Shown: piece by piece, positions 40,101 through 51,454 of the stretch
How positions within the stretch are numbered: position 1 is the stretch's first letter
Layout of the letters: the number at the start of each line of letters is the position of its first letter
DNA from: Liolophura sinensis
Lineage: Eukaryota; Mollusca; Polyplacophora; Chitonida; Chitonidae
Assembly: GCF_032854445.1 (NCBI RefSeq)
Contig: NC_088295.1
Location: forward strand, 41,217,385 to 41,281,384
Reading direction: 5' to 3'
DNA length: 64,000 bases
Notes under the pieces: model-generated
Seen by the model: the letters and a program-made list of their open reading frames with translations, nothing else
What the model was told of the DNA's origin: nothing
Database searches by the model: none
Position numbers and translations under genes: made by a program

Positions 40101-43100
40101 TTGTGATGTATAATATTTGATTAGATGACTTGTTAAGTCCTAGGGCTGTTTCATGCTCTCCCTTACTGTTTGTGTGTAAGGCAAGTGGCAGTTGTCTTGG
40201 TGATCCAGTGGACTTACCAGAAGCTTGTGGCTTTGCAGGGGCCGTTACAATAAATGGTTCTGTCTTTCCTGGGCCAGGCTGGCCAACAGGTGCAAAAATA
40301 ACTGGAATGCATTTGTTAGATAATGTCACATTAGAGCACAAATTACCAACTGATGGCTGGGGAGCTGATTTGGACTGAGTCACAATAACTTGAGGCTGCT
40401 GTAGTGGCTTTGCATTTATAGCGGGTATGATTTGAAGTTTACCACCTTGGTTTAATGCTACTGGGAGCTGGTTCACATTAACTGATGTGGTTGCATTACT
40501 CGATGGTGGGTTGGTCAGCAAGACAATCTGCTGCATGGGATTTACACCCTGTTGGTTTGCTGTGGTCTGCAGAGGGACTGCCAGCTGTAATTGACCACTG
40601 ACCACTTGATGTACAGGTTGCTGGAAAGTGGAGAACTGAGGGGCTGCTGATACCACCTGAAGAGGAGGACGCTGAAGAGAAACTGTAGGAAGCACAATCT
40701 GGCCTGGGGTGGTTCCCCTGACAACAGACTGAACAGGATTGACACTTGTCTGTATGGAAACAGGTGTGGGTGTGGGGATCTTCACTAACTTGGGTGCAGA
40801 ACTTAATGATGCCGTAGTGGTGACTAAGTCATGTGGCTTTGAAACAATCAGTGATACTGGATTTGTCTTTGGTGTTTTAGTACCGTCCGATTTAATTGTC
40901 AACACATTCAGCTTAGCATTCTGGTCCACAACAGAGGCTGGCTGAAACATAGCTCCGGTTGTCAAAGGATTTAAAGTAACAGTGGACGTTGAATTCACAT
41001 TGGCAGGTGCTGTATTGATCCCTCCAGCAGGAATATACAACACCTTTGTTTCCTTACTGTGGGGATTAACAGTTATAAGCTTTAGGCCAGTTTTTTGAGA
41101 GGTGGTGGTTGCCTTCTGGGAGTCAACAGTTTTAGTGACTGGCACAGGTCCACTCACATTTTTGGGGGCCTGAAAAACAACTGGAATATTATCCTTGGCA
41201 TCTAGAGGTACTGGCATTATCGATTGTGGCATGAGAGTGGTCACGCCATCAGAGTTAATAACTGTGCACATCTGTGTGGAGCTTGGCATTGTTGCGGAAG
41301 CGTTGCTGTTTGCAGAAGGCGTTGTAGGTGATACATATATGACAGTTTGTCCATTTGTTGTCTTAGTGGACTTCTGTGTGTATTTGGGCTTGGACATTAC
41401 GGGGCTCTGAGGGATAATGATCCGACTTGTGACTGGCTCTGGTGCCATCTCCCCGTCGCTTTCTTCCACATCACTTTGCCTCTCCTCCTCTATCTCCTCA
41501 CATTCCATTTCAAACCCATCAATTTCCGTTTCTGGTGGCTCTGGAGCCATGCTGCAAACATTTGTTATTTTAAAACCAAAATCTCCATCACTGATTGCAA
41601 TGTTTGCATCGAAACTTGTCACATTATCCAAACCGTTATCTGCCACAGGACTCATTGCCTTTTCTTCTGGGGTTTTGGTTGAGGTTAAATCATTGTCCTT
41701 GGAACCAACAGCCTGCTTCTGGCAGCTTTTTCTATGCTCCTGCAAGATGTCTTTTGACGTACACTGGAAGTGACACACATGACAACAGTACAGGACATAA
41801 AACTTGTCCGGATCTGCAAATGATGAAATAAAAAAAAAATGAGTACAACTCCTCATACTGTGAGATGTTTAATTTAGTAATTTCAAGCAGATGGGAAAAA
41901 AAGAAGACACACATTCTGAGGGAGGATAGTAGTGTACATGTAACTGACTATGTCTGTACTGACACAGGTGTTTTTTTTTTTATTTTTCATTCATTCTGGC
42001 TACAAATCATTGCAAAAAATTAGCTTATTCACTGAGAATACTTGAACCCCTATCTGAATCAAAATTATACATTTTCCCTTGTGCTGCCCAAAATCATGAT
42101 CCGGATAGTAATATGCACACCAAAATGACTGTGGATTCCAAAAATACTTCAGTTTTATTGTTCAGATGCATAACTTACTATTTAAAAAAGACAATAAACA
42201 ATGACAGGTTTTCCGAGTGATAATTTAAAAATGAACACTTTCAAAATTTGGCAAACGTTGACATTCTTGTTCTAATATTTTATACATGTAAGAGAATTTA
42301 TCAAAGATTGACAAAATCATGTCTTATTTTTGATACTTAGATTCATGACCAAAATTTCCAAAGCATTCTAAATGTCTGTTGGAAAATAGGCAAGAACTAG
42401 AAGTGTTTTACCACACAACTGTCTCAAGAACAGAAAGGGAGAAAATGAGCAGAAAATCTGAAGGGGCCCAGAGTACATCTGTATGACAAAATTTTTCTTT
42501 AATTCATTTTTAAATGATTTTAATCAAGAAGTGATTAATTCAAGGCTGCTAAGAAAGTATGGCTTTCTAAAATACTAGAATAGTATTGGCTACAAAATCT
42601 GATGAGTGGCTAAAGTGACTGGTTAAAAAAAATACTGACCCAAAGGAAGCCCCGCAGGTCTCTGCCGACAGTGGTATTCAATTTATAGGCAGATATTAGC
42701 AATAAACATTTAGTAGAGGCATGTGTATTCACAACAAGTAATCCTCCTGAGTGAGCTAATATCACAAATGAAACAGGATTGTCTTGTTATATGTTTAATA
42801 AAATTTAGGGTATTTATAATTCATATTTGCTTTTCGTCTTTAAGTGAGAGGAAAGATAAGAAAATGTGAAATCAAAAAGAAAAAAGTGTTTACATTGATG
42901 ATTCTAGACTCCTTAAATAATATCACTGTTTTAGTAACTCATGCTTTACAAGGTTAAAGACCATGAGGAAATGACCACACAGTTGTTGATTACCTACCAT
43001 TTGTAATTATAATGGTTAAGAGAAGAGGGTTTACCGTTAAGAAAAGTGTTAACTTCTCACAAATTTTCTCATGTCAAGTTTCCAAAAAATTCTCATCTTG

Positions 43101-43644
43101 AGCTTAGAGAACACAGTGTTGAAAATAGAGCTCAATTTAACTAAACCTGCTACACATGTATGTGACCTTCTCCCCCCAATGCTTTAACAATGGGCAGCTA
43201 TTTTGCTAACGAATGGGGGGTCACGTGACCCCAACTTCGGACCCATCTCACAGAATTACCGTTCGACCAGACCACCCCACCCCCTTGGCACCCTCACACT
43301 GTTTATCCCGTACTGTTAGCGTTGTAGAGTTCGGCAAATCCATGACCTACTAGTGAACCAGTGTCAGTGAACCAATCGTAAAGATATCCAGCTGTGATAG
43401 ATTAAAGGTATTTCAAAACTAAAAATGACATCTGCAATTTTTCAATTACAACAGGCAAATACCAATTCCAATCTAATTTGCATAATACCGTCGGGAGCTG
43501 GCCAATCAAAGCAATGGGATGTCAATGACCAATGCTCAAAGAGACACAACGCAAGTGTCACGGAGAATTTTGAACCATATTCTGCTGCCGCATGTCGCTT
43601 TGAAGGAAAATTCACACTTCTATGACCTTACCATCTGATGACAT
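37187..43644 (-). CDS. C2H2 zinc-finger protein with S/T/Q-rich and acidic regions
   Basis: Exons in transcript order: 43644-43632, 41813-38640, 37848-37187; both introns are GT-AG in phase 1, giving about 1282 residues. The 13-nt first coding exon (MSSD plus one base, start context acaaccATG) joins to give MSSDDPDKFYVLYCCHVC. An N-terminal C2HC-type finger is followed by a long S/T/P/Q-rich region with a KTKPST triple repeat. Acidic stretches interrupted by a basic RRSSRIRGKPRK segment come next, then ten further fingers (mostly C2H2, one C2HC) at about residues 905-1150, then an acidic tail. The intron at 38639 splits the HTGEYP linker between fingers. The design fits a nuclear DNA-binding transcription factor. 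I cannot assign an orthologue. The main uncertainty is whether further 5' exons exist. Confidence 0.85.
43217..43232. promoter_or_regulatory. Perfect 16-bp palindrome with a CLEAR/M-box-type E-box
   Basis: ggggtcacgtgacccc is fully self-complementary and contains gtcacgtgac, the consensus bound by TFEB/MITF-type bHLH-Zip factors. It lies about 400 bp inside intron 1 of the zinc-finger gene, near its 5' end. A related gtcacgtgcc is at 43930. Binding is inferred only. Confidence 0.5.
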
Positions 43645-45204
43645 GGTTGTTTTGTACAGTATTCTTGCAGCCTCTGATTCGAATATGCATTCAAGACACC
43701 TCCCGCTCCCCACCTAAAATGTTTTTCTGCAGCCAATTGAATGACCGCCACCGTCAAAGAAATCATATTTTGGTTATAATTTCAACAGAGTCTCTGATTG
43801 ATATCGTTAATCTGTATATGAAACTTTGTGGTAGTAACCCGCTGGTCTAAATGGTAGAATCTGACGGAAAATTTAACGCGGAAAACAACAAATTCGTAGA
43901 TTCTTTATTGATGTTAGCGATAGTGTCATGTCACGTGCCCAGGTTGACCTCAAAGTGCTCGAATTTTACTGGTGGTTGAAAGCGGCAGCGAAATATCGCA
44001 TGATTTTGCGAGATTTGAGAGGTGTTTAGAGGGACGGTGTTATCGGCTATAGTTTAATTAACTCATGTACTTTCTTGTAAAGCTCTTGGAATGTATCTAA
44101 ATACAGGTTGCTAATTTCCTTAATATCATAATTCTTCAGAGCGTAATGCCAGTGTCGACCGATTCACTCTTGCAGGGCTTGGTCAGTCGGGGTTCCAAAG
44201 GGGTGGGCATACATGTATCAGCTGTCTATTTGATCATTCACATGTCACTGAACAAGCAGTGAGAATGTCGCAATGTTAGGTGTGCGTCTTCGATGAAGGT
44301 GGATAAATTAAAGTTAAAATGCCAAGTAGATGCATATTTAGTTACAGCACACTCCCTAAACAGTGCTTATGTGAATATGGCTTTCCAGTTATAACACCAA
44401 GTAAGGCCTATGCTTACGGAACTCAGCACCGAATTCATGTAGGCTTACGTGTAGCTCGCTGTAAGCAGAATGTATGAACTTTATGATTCAAAAGACCAGG
44501 TGCTATGTATTGATTAAGTCTTGTCTTGATATATAGCCTGAAATCAAAATTTTTCACCATGTGCCAACAAAGAAAATTCTGAGGTAAATTGAATACTTCC
44601 AATTACCACAGTTTGCATCCAGTTTAATTTAACTGATGGTATTTTTTAACCCTGCTGCACGTGGGCACGGTTCAACCGAGGGAGTAAAACTGTCAGAATA
44701 GCTGGCATTACGACAGCTAAAGCTAGCCGAGAAACTCTTCAAGGATGAACATTCTGGAGCTAACAGGTATTCTCTATTCTCTTTGTGGTTAACATGAAGG
44801 GAAGCATAGATAATGCAGATTTGTGTCTGAATGAGAGAACCAGGTTAGGTTAATGGTTGGTTTTGTTAATACATTACTAATCACAGTAGGTTGACCTCTG
44901 AGTGTTGCTGAATTGAGGATCTGCTGTGGTTTTGATATTTGGTTAATAATAATGACACAATATCCTGCATGCAAGCAAAAGAAAAAATGTTTAATGCTGT
45001 GATCAAGCATTTTTCACTTACATATGTATGACAGCTAGAAAGTTTATAGGTGGAGGAAACTGGCATGCCTGAGAAAACCTTCACCCTATCCAGGTACTTT
45101 GTGACCTAAAGTTGCAGTTTAAGTAGTATTAGTTGTTTTATTTTTTTCTTCTGATTCACAGGAACTCAGCATTTCTTGATTGCATGTTCTAACATTACAT
45201 GTAG
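43645..45204. other. Divergent upstream region between the zinc-finger and JmjC genes
   Basis: Both genes are transcribed away from this 1.5-kb region, so it probably holds both promoters and 5' UTRs. An AG immediately before 45205 suggests that the JmjC start codon sits at the beginning of an internal exon with a 5' UTR intron. No TATA box could be assigned and no further gene was seen. Confidence 0.5.
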
Positions 45205-48200
45205 ATGAGAATGAGTGACAGTGGAAAGACACCAACAGGTGCTGTGCCTATAACGGAGTGGCCGATAACTGATGACAATGTGACAGTAATTCCTAAACAA
45301 GTGCCATATAATTCAACACAAAATAATATTTGCTCAGATGAGGCTCAGAAAGGAAATAAACGAAGTCATGATGAGGCAGAAAACTTGTGTGATGCTGATC
45401 CTCCAAGCAAAGTGATGAAGTATCTAGACATTGTCACAGCCGATATAGCACTGGCAAAGTGGTGGCGTCGCCATGGGCGTAGACTTATCTCCCCTGCTGT
45501 ACTTCCCAAATCCAACAATCCAAATACAGTTCTCAACTATGTTCAAAGGTAACCTTTAATTCATACATAAACCAGAATTTTAATCATGCAGCGTAAAGAA
45601 TATAGAATAAGTTCGGAAAAGGAATTTTTTATGCTTTTACTGAATTTAATAATGAAACCCAATGAAAGGAAAAAAGAAATTTAATACTAAGGGGAATTGG
45701 TAATGCCATAGGAGAAATCTTATCAAAGTCTTTTTTTCTGTCTTTAGGGTGGATATTGCCAAAGATTTCCTCAAGAATGAATTAAAGCGGTTGACAGCTT
45801 TAAGTTTGGATACAAGTCAGACATTAAGTAAAGAGGATTCCATACAGCTTCATTCTGCTTTGGCATCTTACCATGAAAAGCTTGGAAATTTCAGCATTGC
45901 TAAAGTGGAGGTTCTCAAGGCATTAGAAAATGACCCACATGGTAGGTAACAAGGAAATATCAGAAAAAGAAACATTTTTTAAAGAATTATAGATGCCACA
46001 CAAAACTAGGCCAACCTAAATATCACATGAAAAAAATAATAAATAATTAAAGGTGTTGCTGAAATGCTAGGGAGCAGCCATTACTTAACACAGGGATTTC
46101 AGGATTACTGACATTGTGTCATAAGATTTTGTTGAATTTAGGTGAGTATTTGCTTTTTACCTTTATATTAGGTGGATCGGTGGTCAGTGAATATGAACAC
46201 GGAGGAACTGAAGCATTTTACTTTTGTGTATTTCTAGCCAAAGAAGTTTTGTGGCTGTCAGCCAAGCTTGACAAGCAGATGCAGATAAAATCCACTCAGC
46301 AAAAGCATATTGAAACTTTACAGACACAGCCAGATGAGAACAGGTGTTTTCCAAAGTGCAAAGCTGTAAGTGTTCAAAGTTCTGAAGCAGGAGCAAAAGT
46401 TCTGCTTCAAATTTTTTTCATTTTTTTATGTGAATAACACATTGAAATTTGAGCTACCTCTATTTGTACAGGACAATATATATGTGTGTGAGCTGGATGG
46501 AATCAGGGGAGATAACCCCACTAACTGGCCAGTGCAGCTTGTGATTGAACAGTGATTGGTGATGTTTATTTTTTGCATTGCCATAGTTATGTAATGATAA
46601 AAAAGGGTGCAGCCATCATTGACTCATGTTTTTATTTTTTCAGGTTGAAAGACGATGTTTTAAAAGCTTAAATTTTGAGGAATTTTTTACCAAATACAGC
46701 AAGACCAGCACTCCCGTGGTGATCACTGGTTACCTGCCCCTGATGACTGACTCTCCATGGACATTCAGCTATGTCAAAAACAAAGCAGGTATGTCCTTGT
46801 GTGTTGTTAGTAGATATCAGAAATGGTGTATCTGTTAAGTCCAGTTATTTCAGATCTTTAAAAAATTTAGTGGTGGTAAGTTTTCTTTAAATGTAGAGCT
46901 CAGTTAAAATTTAATATTGAATTACAGTCATCTGGAGACAACAAACAACATAATGTTTTCAAGACAATTTTCATTCAGTGTAAATTTCACTATTTGCAAG
47001 TTAGTGGATTTTAAGATATTGGAGAATTAGTTTGTTTAAAAGTGCTTTACCATGAGTGTTAATTTCAACATTTTAAATGTACTTCACACAAGTTTCTGAA
47101 TTACAGGGAAATGTAAAGTGAGTTTGAAAAAGTATGTGCCAGAGTCTGTAGAATGGGCCAGATTGGAGAATGACAAAATTTCCAGTGTGGCAGAGTTTGT
47201 AGACAGTGTGATAGATGGGGAAGAGACTGGGAACCTGTGTTTGTTTGATTGGAGTCTTCCTCTTCACTGTCCACAACTGGCTGAGGAAATCACAGTCCCT
47301 AGGTATTTTGCAGGTAATTGAGTTTCAAAATGCCATTCATTAATCAAAAGTTTAAGGCCGAAAAAGGTAATTCTAACATTTTTTATTCTAGAAAGCTGTG
47401 GACAGACATACACCATCTAAAACAACATTTTCTACAAGCTGGCATCTTCTCAAGACTTGCATTTATTACGTACTTCCTTAACATGTTATAAATTTTCATC
47501 AATCTGGCATGAGTTGTCTCTATGACCCAAGAATGCATTGTGCAATGAGTCCTCACATTGTTGGTTACATATGTTTTTTCCCATATATATGCAAGGTATT
47601 TTACTGCCAAAATCAAACCTTTATTTTTTAGCTTGAAAAGATCTGTAAAAAAGATATTTTATATAGTATAGTTACAGCCTGTAAGAGATATTTCAGGTGA
47701 TTTCCTGCAGAGGGTTACCCATGGCTCACTGTACCATGAGTAGCTGGCCAAGCTTGTTTATAGCTCCTAAAGGCATCACCACGGAGTTACATGTGGATGC
47801 TTTTGGCTCCAACTTTTGGATGGCTGTTAATTTGAAGGCAGGAAGAGGTACGGTAATTTGTTTGAAAAATAGTCGTGTTTAAAATTTTGTCTAGTGGTAA
47901 AAGACAGATGCTTGCTACAGTGTTTATGTTGATTCAATCAACAGTAAAGTATTTCTCTTCTCCATATGTCTCTACAAACCAAGTTATAAAAAGTGAATAT
48001 TCAGCTGTGTTTACAAGTCAGATAGCATGTGAAAGTAGGGAACAAAAATTACCCGTTTTGCCCCTCAGTTATGGTCCAGAATTACTGTCTAGCAGTGTAG
48101 TTGCTGTAGATTTTAAAGTTACAAACTTTTGAATAGGCTTAAACTGTCATGGATGCCTATTACATAAGATGTCTTTTTAGGGAATAAAACTCCAGTAAAT

Positions 48201-49259
48201 ATGTTGCTTTTCTTCCATTTTTTAAAATTAAGAAACTTAAGAATAATGTGCAGCTACTTTTGATCTTTAATTTGCAAGTCCTGACTGTTACAGTGGATTC
48301 TCATTCCGGTTCCTAACTGCCTTCCAGACATTTTCCACAAGCAGTTATACTTGCCTCAGTATGACGGATTGTCTCATTTGTGTTGTCTTCTAAATTCCTA
48401 GGTGGGTGTTTTTCCCCAGGAAAGATCAGCCACTTCTCTATCCACAATACACATCATCCATGGATCCTGTGTTTGAGGTGAATTTGGACAGCCCAGATTT
48501 GAACCATCACCCGCTGCTTAGCTTAACTCAACCCATGGAGTGTGTGTTAGAACCAGGTATAAAATTACAAACAATATTGTTTTACTCTACCATAGGTTTT
48601 ATCTTTTTTTTCTTTACAACACATTTTCTTTTTACCTAAGCGTCGTGTTTTTCTGATCTCTAGTAATAAAATACTCACACAAGTTTCGCATGATGCTACA
48701 TGTATGTTCCTTCCATATGCTTCGGTAAGCTCTCCTCAAGTTTCTCTTTTATTTATGTACCCGATTGGAGTTACACGCTGTACTCAACAACATGTTGCAT
48801 TTACGATGGCAGCCAGCATTATGGTCGGAGGAAACAGGGCAGATCCAGGGCAAACCCATGACCATCTGCAGGTTTTTGCCTCACCTTCCCACGAACATCA
48901 TTATAAGATGGACTTGAACTCCCAGTGATAGCATTGGCGAGAGGCCCTTGTGTTATTGTGCCAATTTATCTGTTTTAGGTGACCTCCTGTTTGTACCATC
49001 TGGCTGTCCTCACAGAGTAGAAAACTTGGAGACGTCATTGGCTATTTCAGGGAATTTTGTAGACTTGTCAAATTTCAAAGCAGTGAAGGAGGAGCTGGAG
49101 ATAAGTGCACTTATTGACCCTAGAGCAGAGGATCTCCTGACCCAGTTCACAAGTGACACTTTCAACAGTAAGATGTCCAGCAGTATCAGTGATCTCCCCT
49201 GGAAGAAGTATAAAATGTGGCCTCCAGACTCATTTAATGATTATGACATAACATCTTGA
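45205..49259 (+). CDS. JmjC-domain protein with helical N-terminal region (frame-broken in core exon)
   Basis: Exons: 45205-45548, 45748-45941, 46172-46365, 46472-46540 (weak donor), 46644-46788, 47107-47313, 47697-47847, 48402-48556, 48979-49259; nominal length 579 residues. The N-terminal half is soluble, with TPR-like helices (LHSALASYHEKLGNFSIAKV). The JmjC domain begins at about residue 267. Iron ligands are visible as HVD at about residue 416 and CPH at about 498, with VNLKAGRG and VLEPGDLLFVPSG between. JmjC proteins are Fe(II)/2-oxoglutarate oxygenases that hydroxylate or demethylate proteins; the substrate here is unknown. It is not clearly KDM8, JMJD4, JMJD6 or HSPBAP1. Exon 47697-47847 starts and ends in the expected frame, but its middle is shifted: a TAG at 47741 interrupts it and one base is missing at the 3' edge. 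This could be an assembly error, a variant or a decaying gene. Confidence 0.8.
48766..48962 (-). mobile_element. SINE family A copy, antisense, in last intron of the JmjC gene
   Basis: Reads cgctgtactcaacaacatg, acgatggcagccagcattat, then aaacccatgaccatctgcag, ending in a decayed tRNA-like head (gagaggcccttgtgttattg). It lies just upstream of the acceptor at 48978. Confidence 0.85.
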
Positions 49260-51454
49260 TATTTTCGTTGATAAATATTTTGGTTGTTTTTAGCAATGTA
49301 TGATTTTCCTTATTTTAACAGCTTTATGGCCATAATGACATTAATGATATTTTTGTGCAATATACATATGCAAATAATCTATGTACCCCTCTCAGCTGAT
49401 CCTTTTTTTGCTGATTTTGCTAAAGTTTGTTACATTTTTAAATCATTTTAAATTCACATGCACCCGAAGTCTTAATGTGTTAAATGAATACTACTCAAAA
49501 TTCAGCCGTTGGAGGCTTGTTATGTGGTTTCACAAGATATCAGCCTGATCTGTTCATGTTGCCATTCAAAATTGCTGATAAAGTTCCTAAGGCGAGTCCC
49601 ATTACAGGTTTTTCAAAAACTAAAATCATTTTAACACCATAAACATAACAGGTATGAGTCAGACATCAAATACATAAAATTTGATTACACTGAAATGGTT
49701 ATTTCTGGTGTAACCAGGTCAAAATTTTGCTTGACAATGTAAATTCAGGTTACGTTATTGGAAAACAAATCTCAACTAAAAAACAAGGAAAGGCACATAC
49801 CAAATTTGATGATTAAAATTTGGACTTCAGACTAACATTGCTATGTGATCCTGGAGCCCGGTCTTTTAATCACAATCATTAATGAACCCAGTTGTTTGAA
49901 GAATTTAGTCTGGACATAACGTTGCGTTTGTTATGTATTATATAAGACTTACTTCACAACTTTTTTTAGAATGGTACGAGTTGGCTGTTTCTTTTAGTCA
50001 TGTTAACATTAGTTCGGCCTTTAAATTACAATTGCTATCTGAAAAAAGGAATCAAGGGCCAATTCCACAAAGTTACTTCTCACTTAGGTCAAAATTTAAA
50101 ATCTCATCACAACAGTTACTTTTATGCGCTGGAAATTGGGATTTGACACATTTGTTTTAAAGTAGCACTGATGAGGGGGTCCAAATTTTGACTTAAGTCA
50201 AACATGGTTTTGTGGATACGGCATGGACAACAAGTCACATAACCTTACAGTTTAGCATCAGAAATGCTTTCCTACTGCCGAGCTTGAAATGAGGAATTAC
50301 CATTTTCAAGTTTTGGGTAGGATGATGCCATGTACAAAATAGTTTACATAGTCATTAAACCAGCACACATTTTTCCACTTCAATCAAATGTGTTAATTGT
50401 TTTATTTCCAACAAGGCTCAACAAACAGTTTAGTTTATAAGCATGTATGTTACACTGTATATAATACTGTATGTGAAAATGGTCAGGTTTAGATCTGGAG
50501 AAAACCAAGTAGAGTCAACTCTAGTAGAAATGTACTAATTTATTCAACTGAATTTTAGAATGAGAGGACAGATGGAATGTGACAGGATCAACATTACATC
50601 CTGGTGAACAAGACATTTTATTTCCATTTCTTTCAAAATCAGGCATACCTGTAGTTTTGTTAATATTACACATGTATCAGAAAAACTGATAAAAAATAGA
50701 TAAATATATATATGTACATAAGTGTTATCTATGGAGAACCTTTTGAGCACTGATACATATTTTATACATGTCGTTCACATTAGATCAAGCATGTACAGAC
50801 ATGAATTCTTAAATTACTACTTTTACAACAAATATTACAATTCAAAAAAGTTTCATGTAAAGTCTTTTCACAAGATACGTGAGAAATGATGGCTACCTTT
50901 ATTATTATTAACAGCTAAAGGCAAGTAGTCATTAGAAAAATAAACTCACTGTGAAAATATAGAGTCAGAAAGAATTGTAAGCAATTATATCTCTTATAAA
51001 ACATGCGGAATGTATCAAAATTGGTCTAGATGTAGTAATTATTGCTATTCCATATCGGTCTTTACATCTTAGAGGTGACAGTTTAGCTGCACTTCATTGT
51101 TACAATGAGGCTGCAACTCAATGTCAGTGTCATTTGTTGCTCGTCACTAGAAACATTTCTGAAACTTCATAATTTACAAAATACGCATGAGTTATCTCCC
51201 CTGGTCAACACTGGCTGATAATAAAATGTCATCTCAAATTTTTTCTTTGGTATCAGCATAATGTATAGCATATATTTTTTATTTTTCTCTTTGGTTAAAG
51301 GTGTAATGTAGGGCTAGATGGACAATGAGAAATCTTTATTATCATAATACATGTAAATGAATAGAATAATAAAATGCTAAAGTTGCAAATCTTTGTTAAC
51401 TTTTGGTGTGCTTTAAAGCTGTAGGCTGTAGACAATTCTCAAATATTTCTCACA
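49260..51454. other. Convergent intergenic region between the JmjC gene and GGH1
   Basis: Holds the 3' UTRs of both genes. A minus-strand AATAAA for GGH1 is at 51335-51340. No clear plus-strand AATAAA was found soon after the JmjC stop. No coding exon or recognisable mobile element was seen. Confidence 0.6.
51335..51340 (-). promoter_or_regulatory. Polyadenylation signal of GGH1
   Basis: AATAAA on the minus strand about 115 nt downstream of the GGH1 stop codon (51455). Confidence 0.55.

Noticed and set aside
39333-41773. Several plus-strand open frames, some Ser- or His-rich
   Set aside because: They are antisense readings of the low-complexity acidic and S/T/Q-rich parts of the zinc-finger exon.
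46472-46555. Frame ending in TGA at 46555 as an alternative JmjC C-terminus
   Set aside because: The downstream exons continue the JmjC domain in phase from a donor at 46540; however, that donor (gtgatt) is weak, so the exact boundary remains uncertain.
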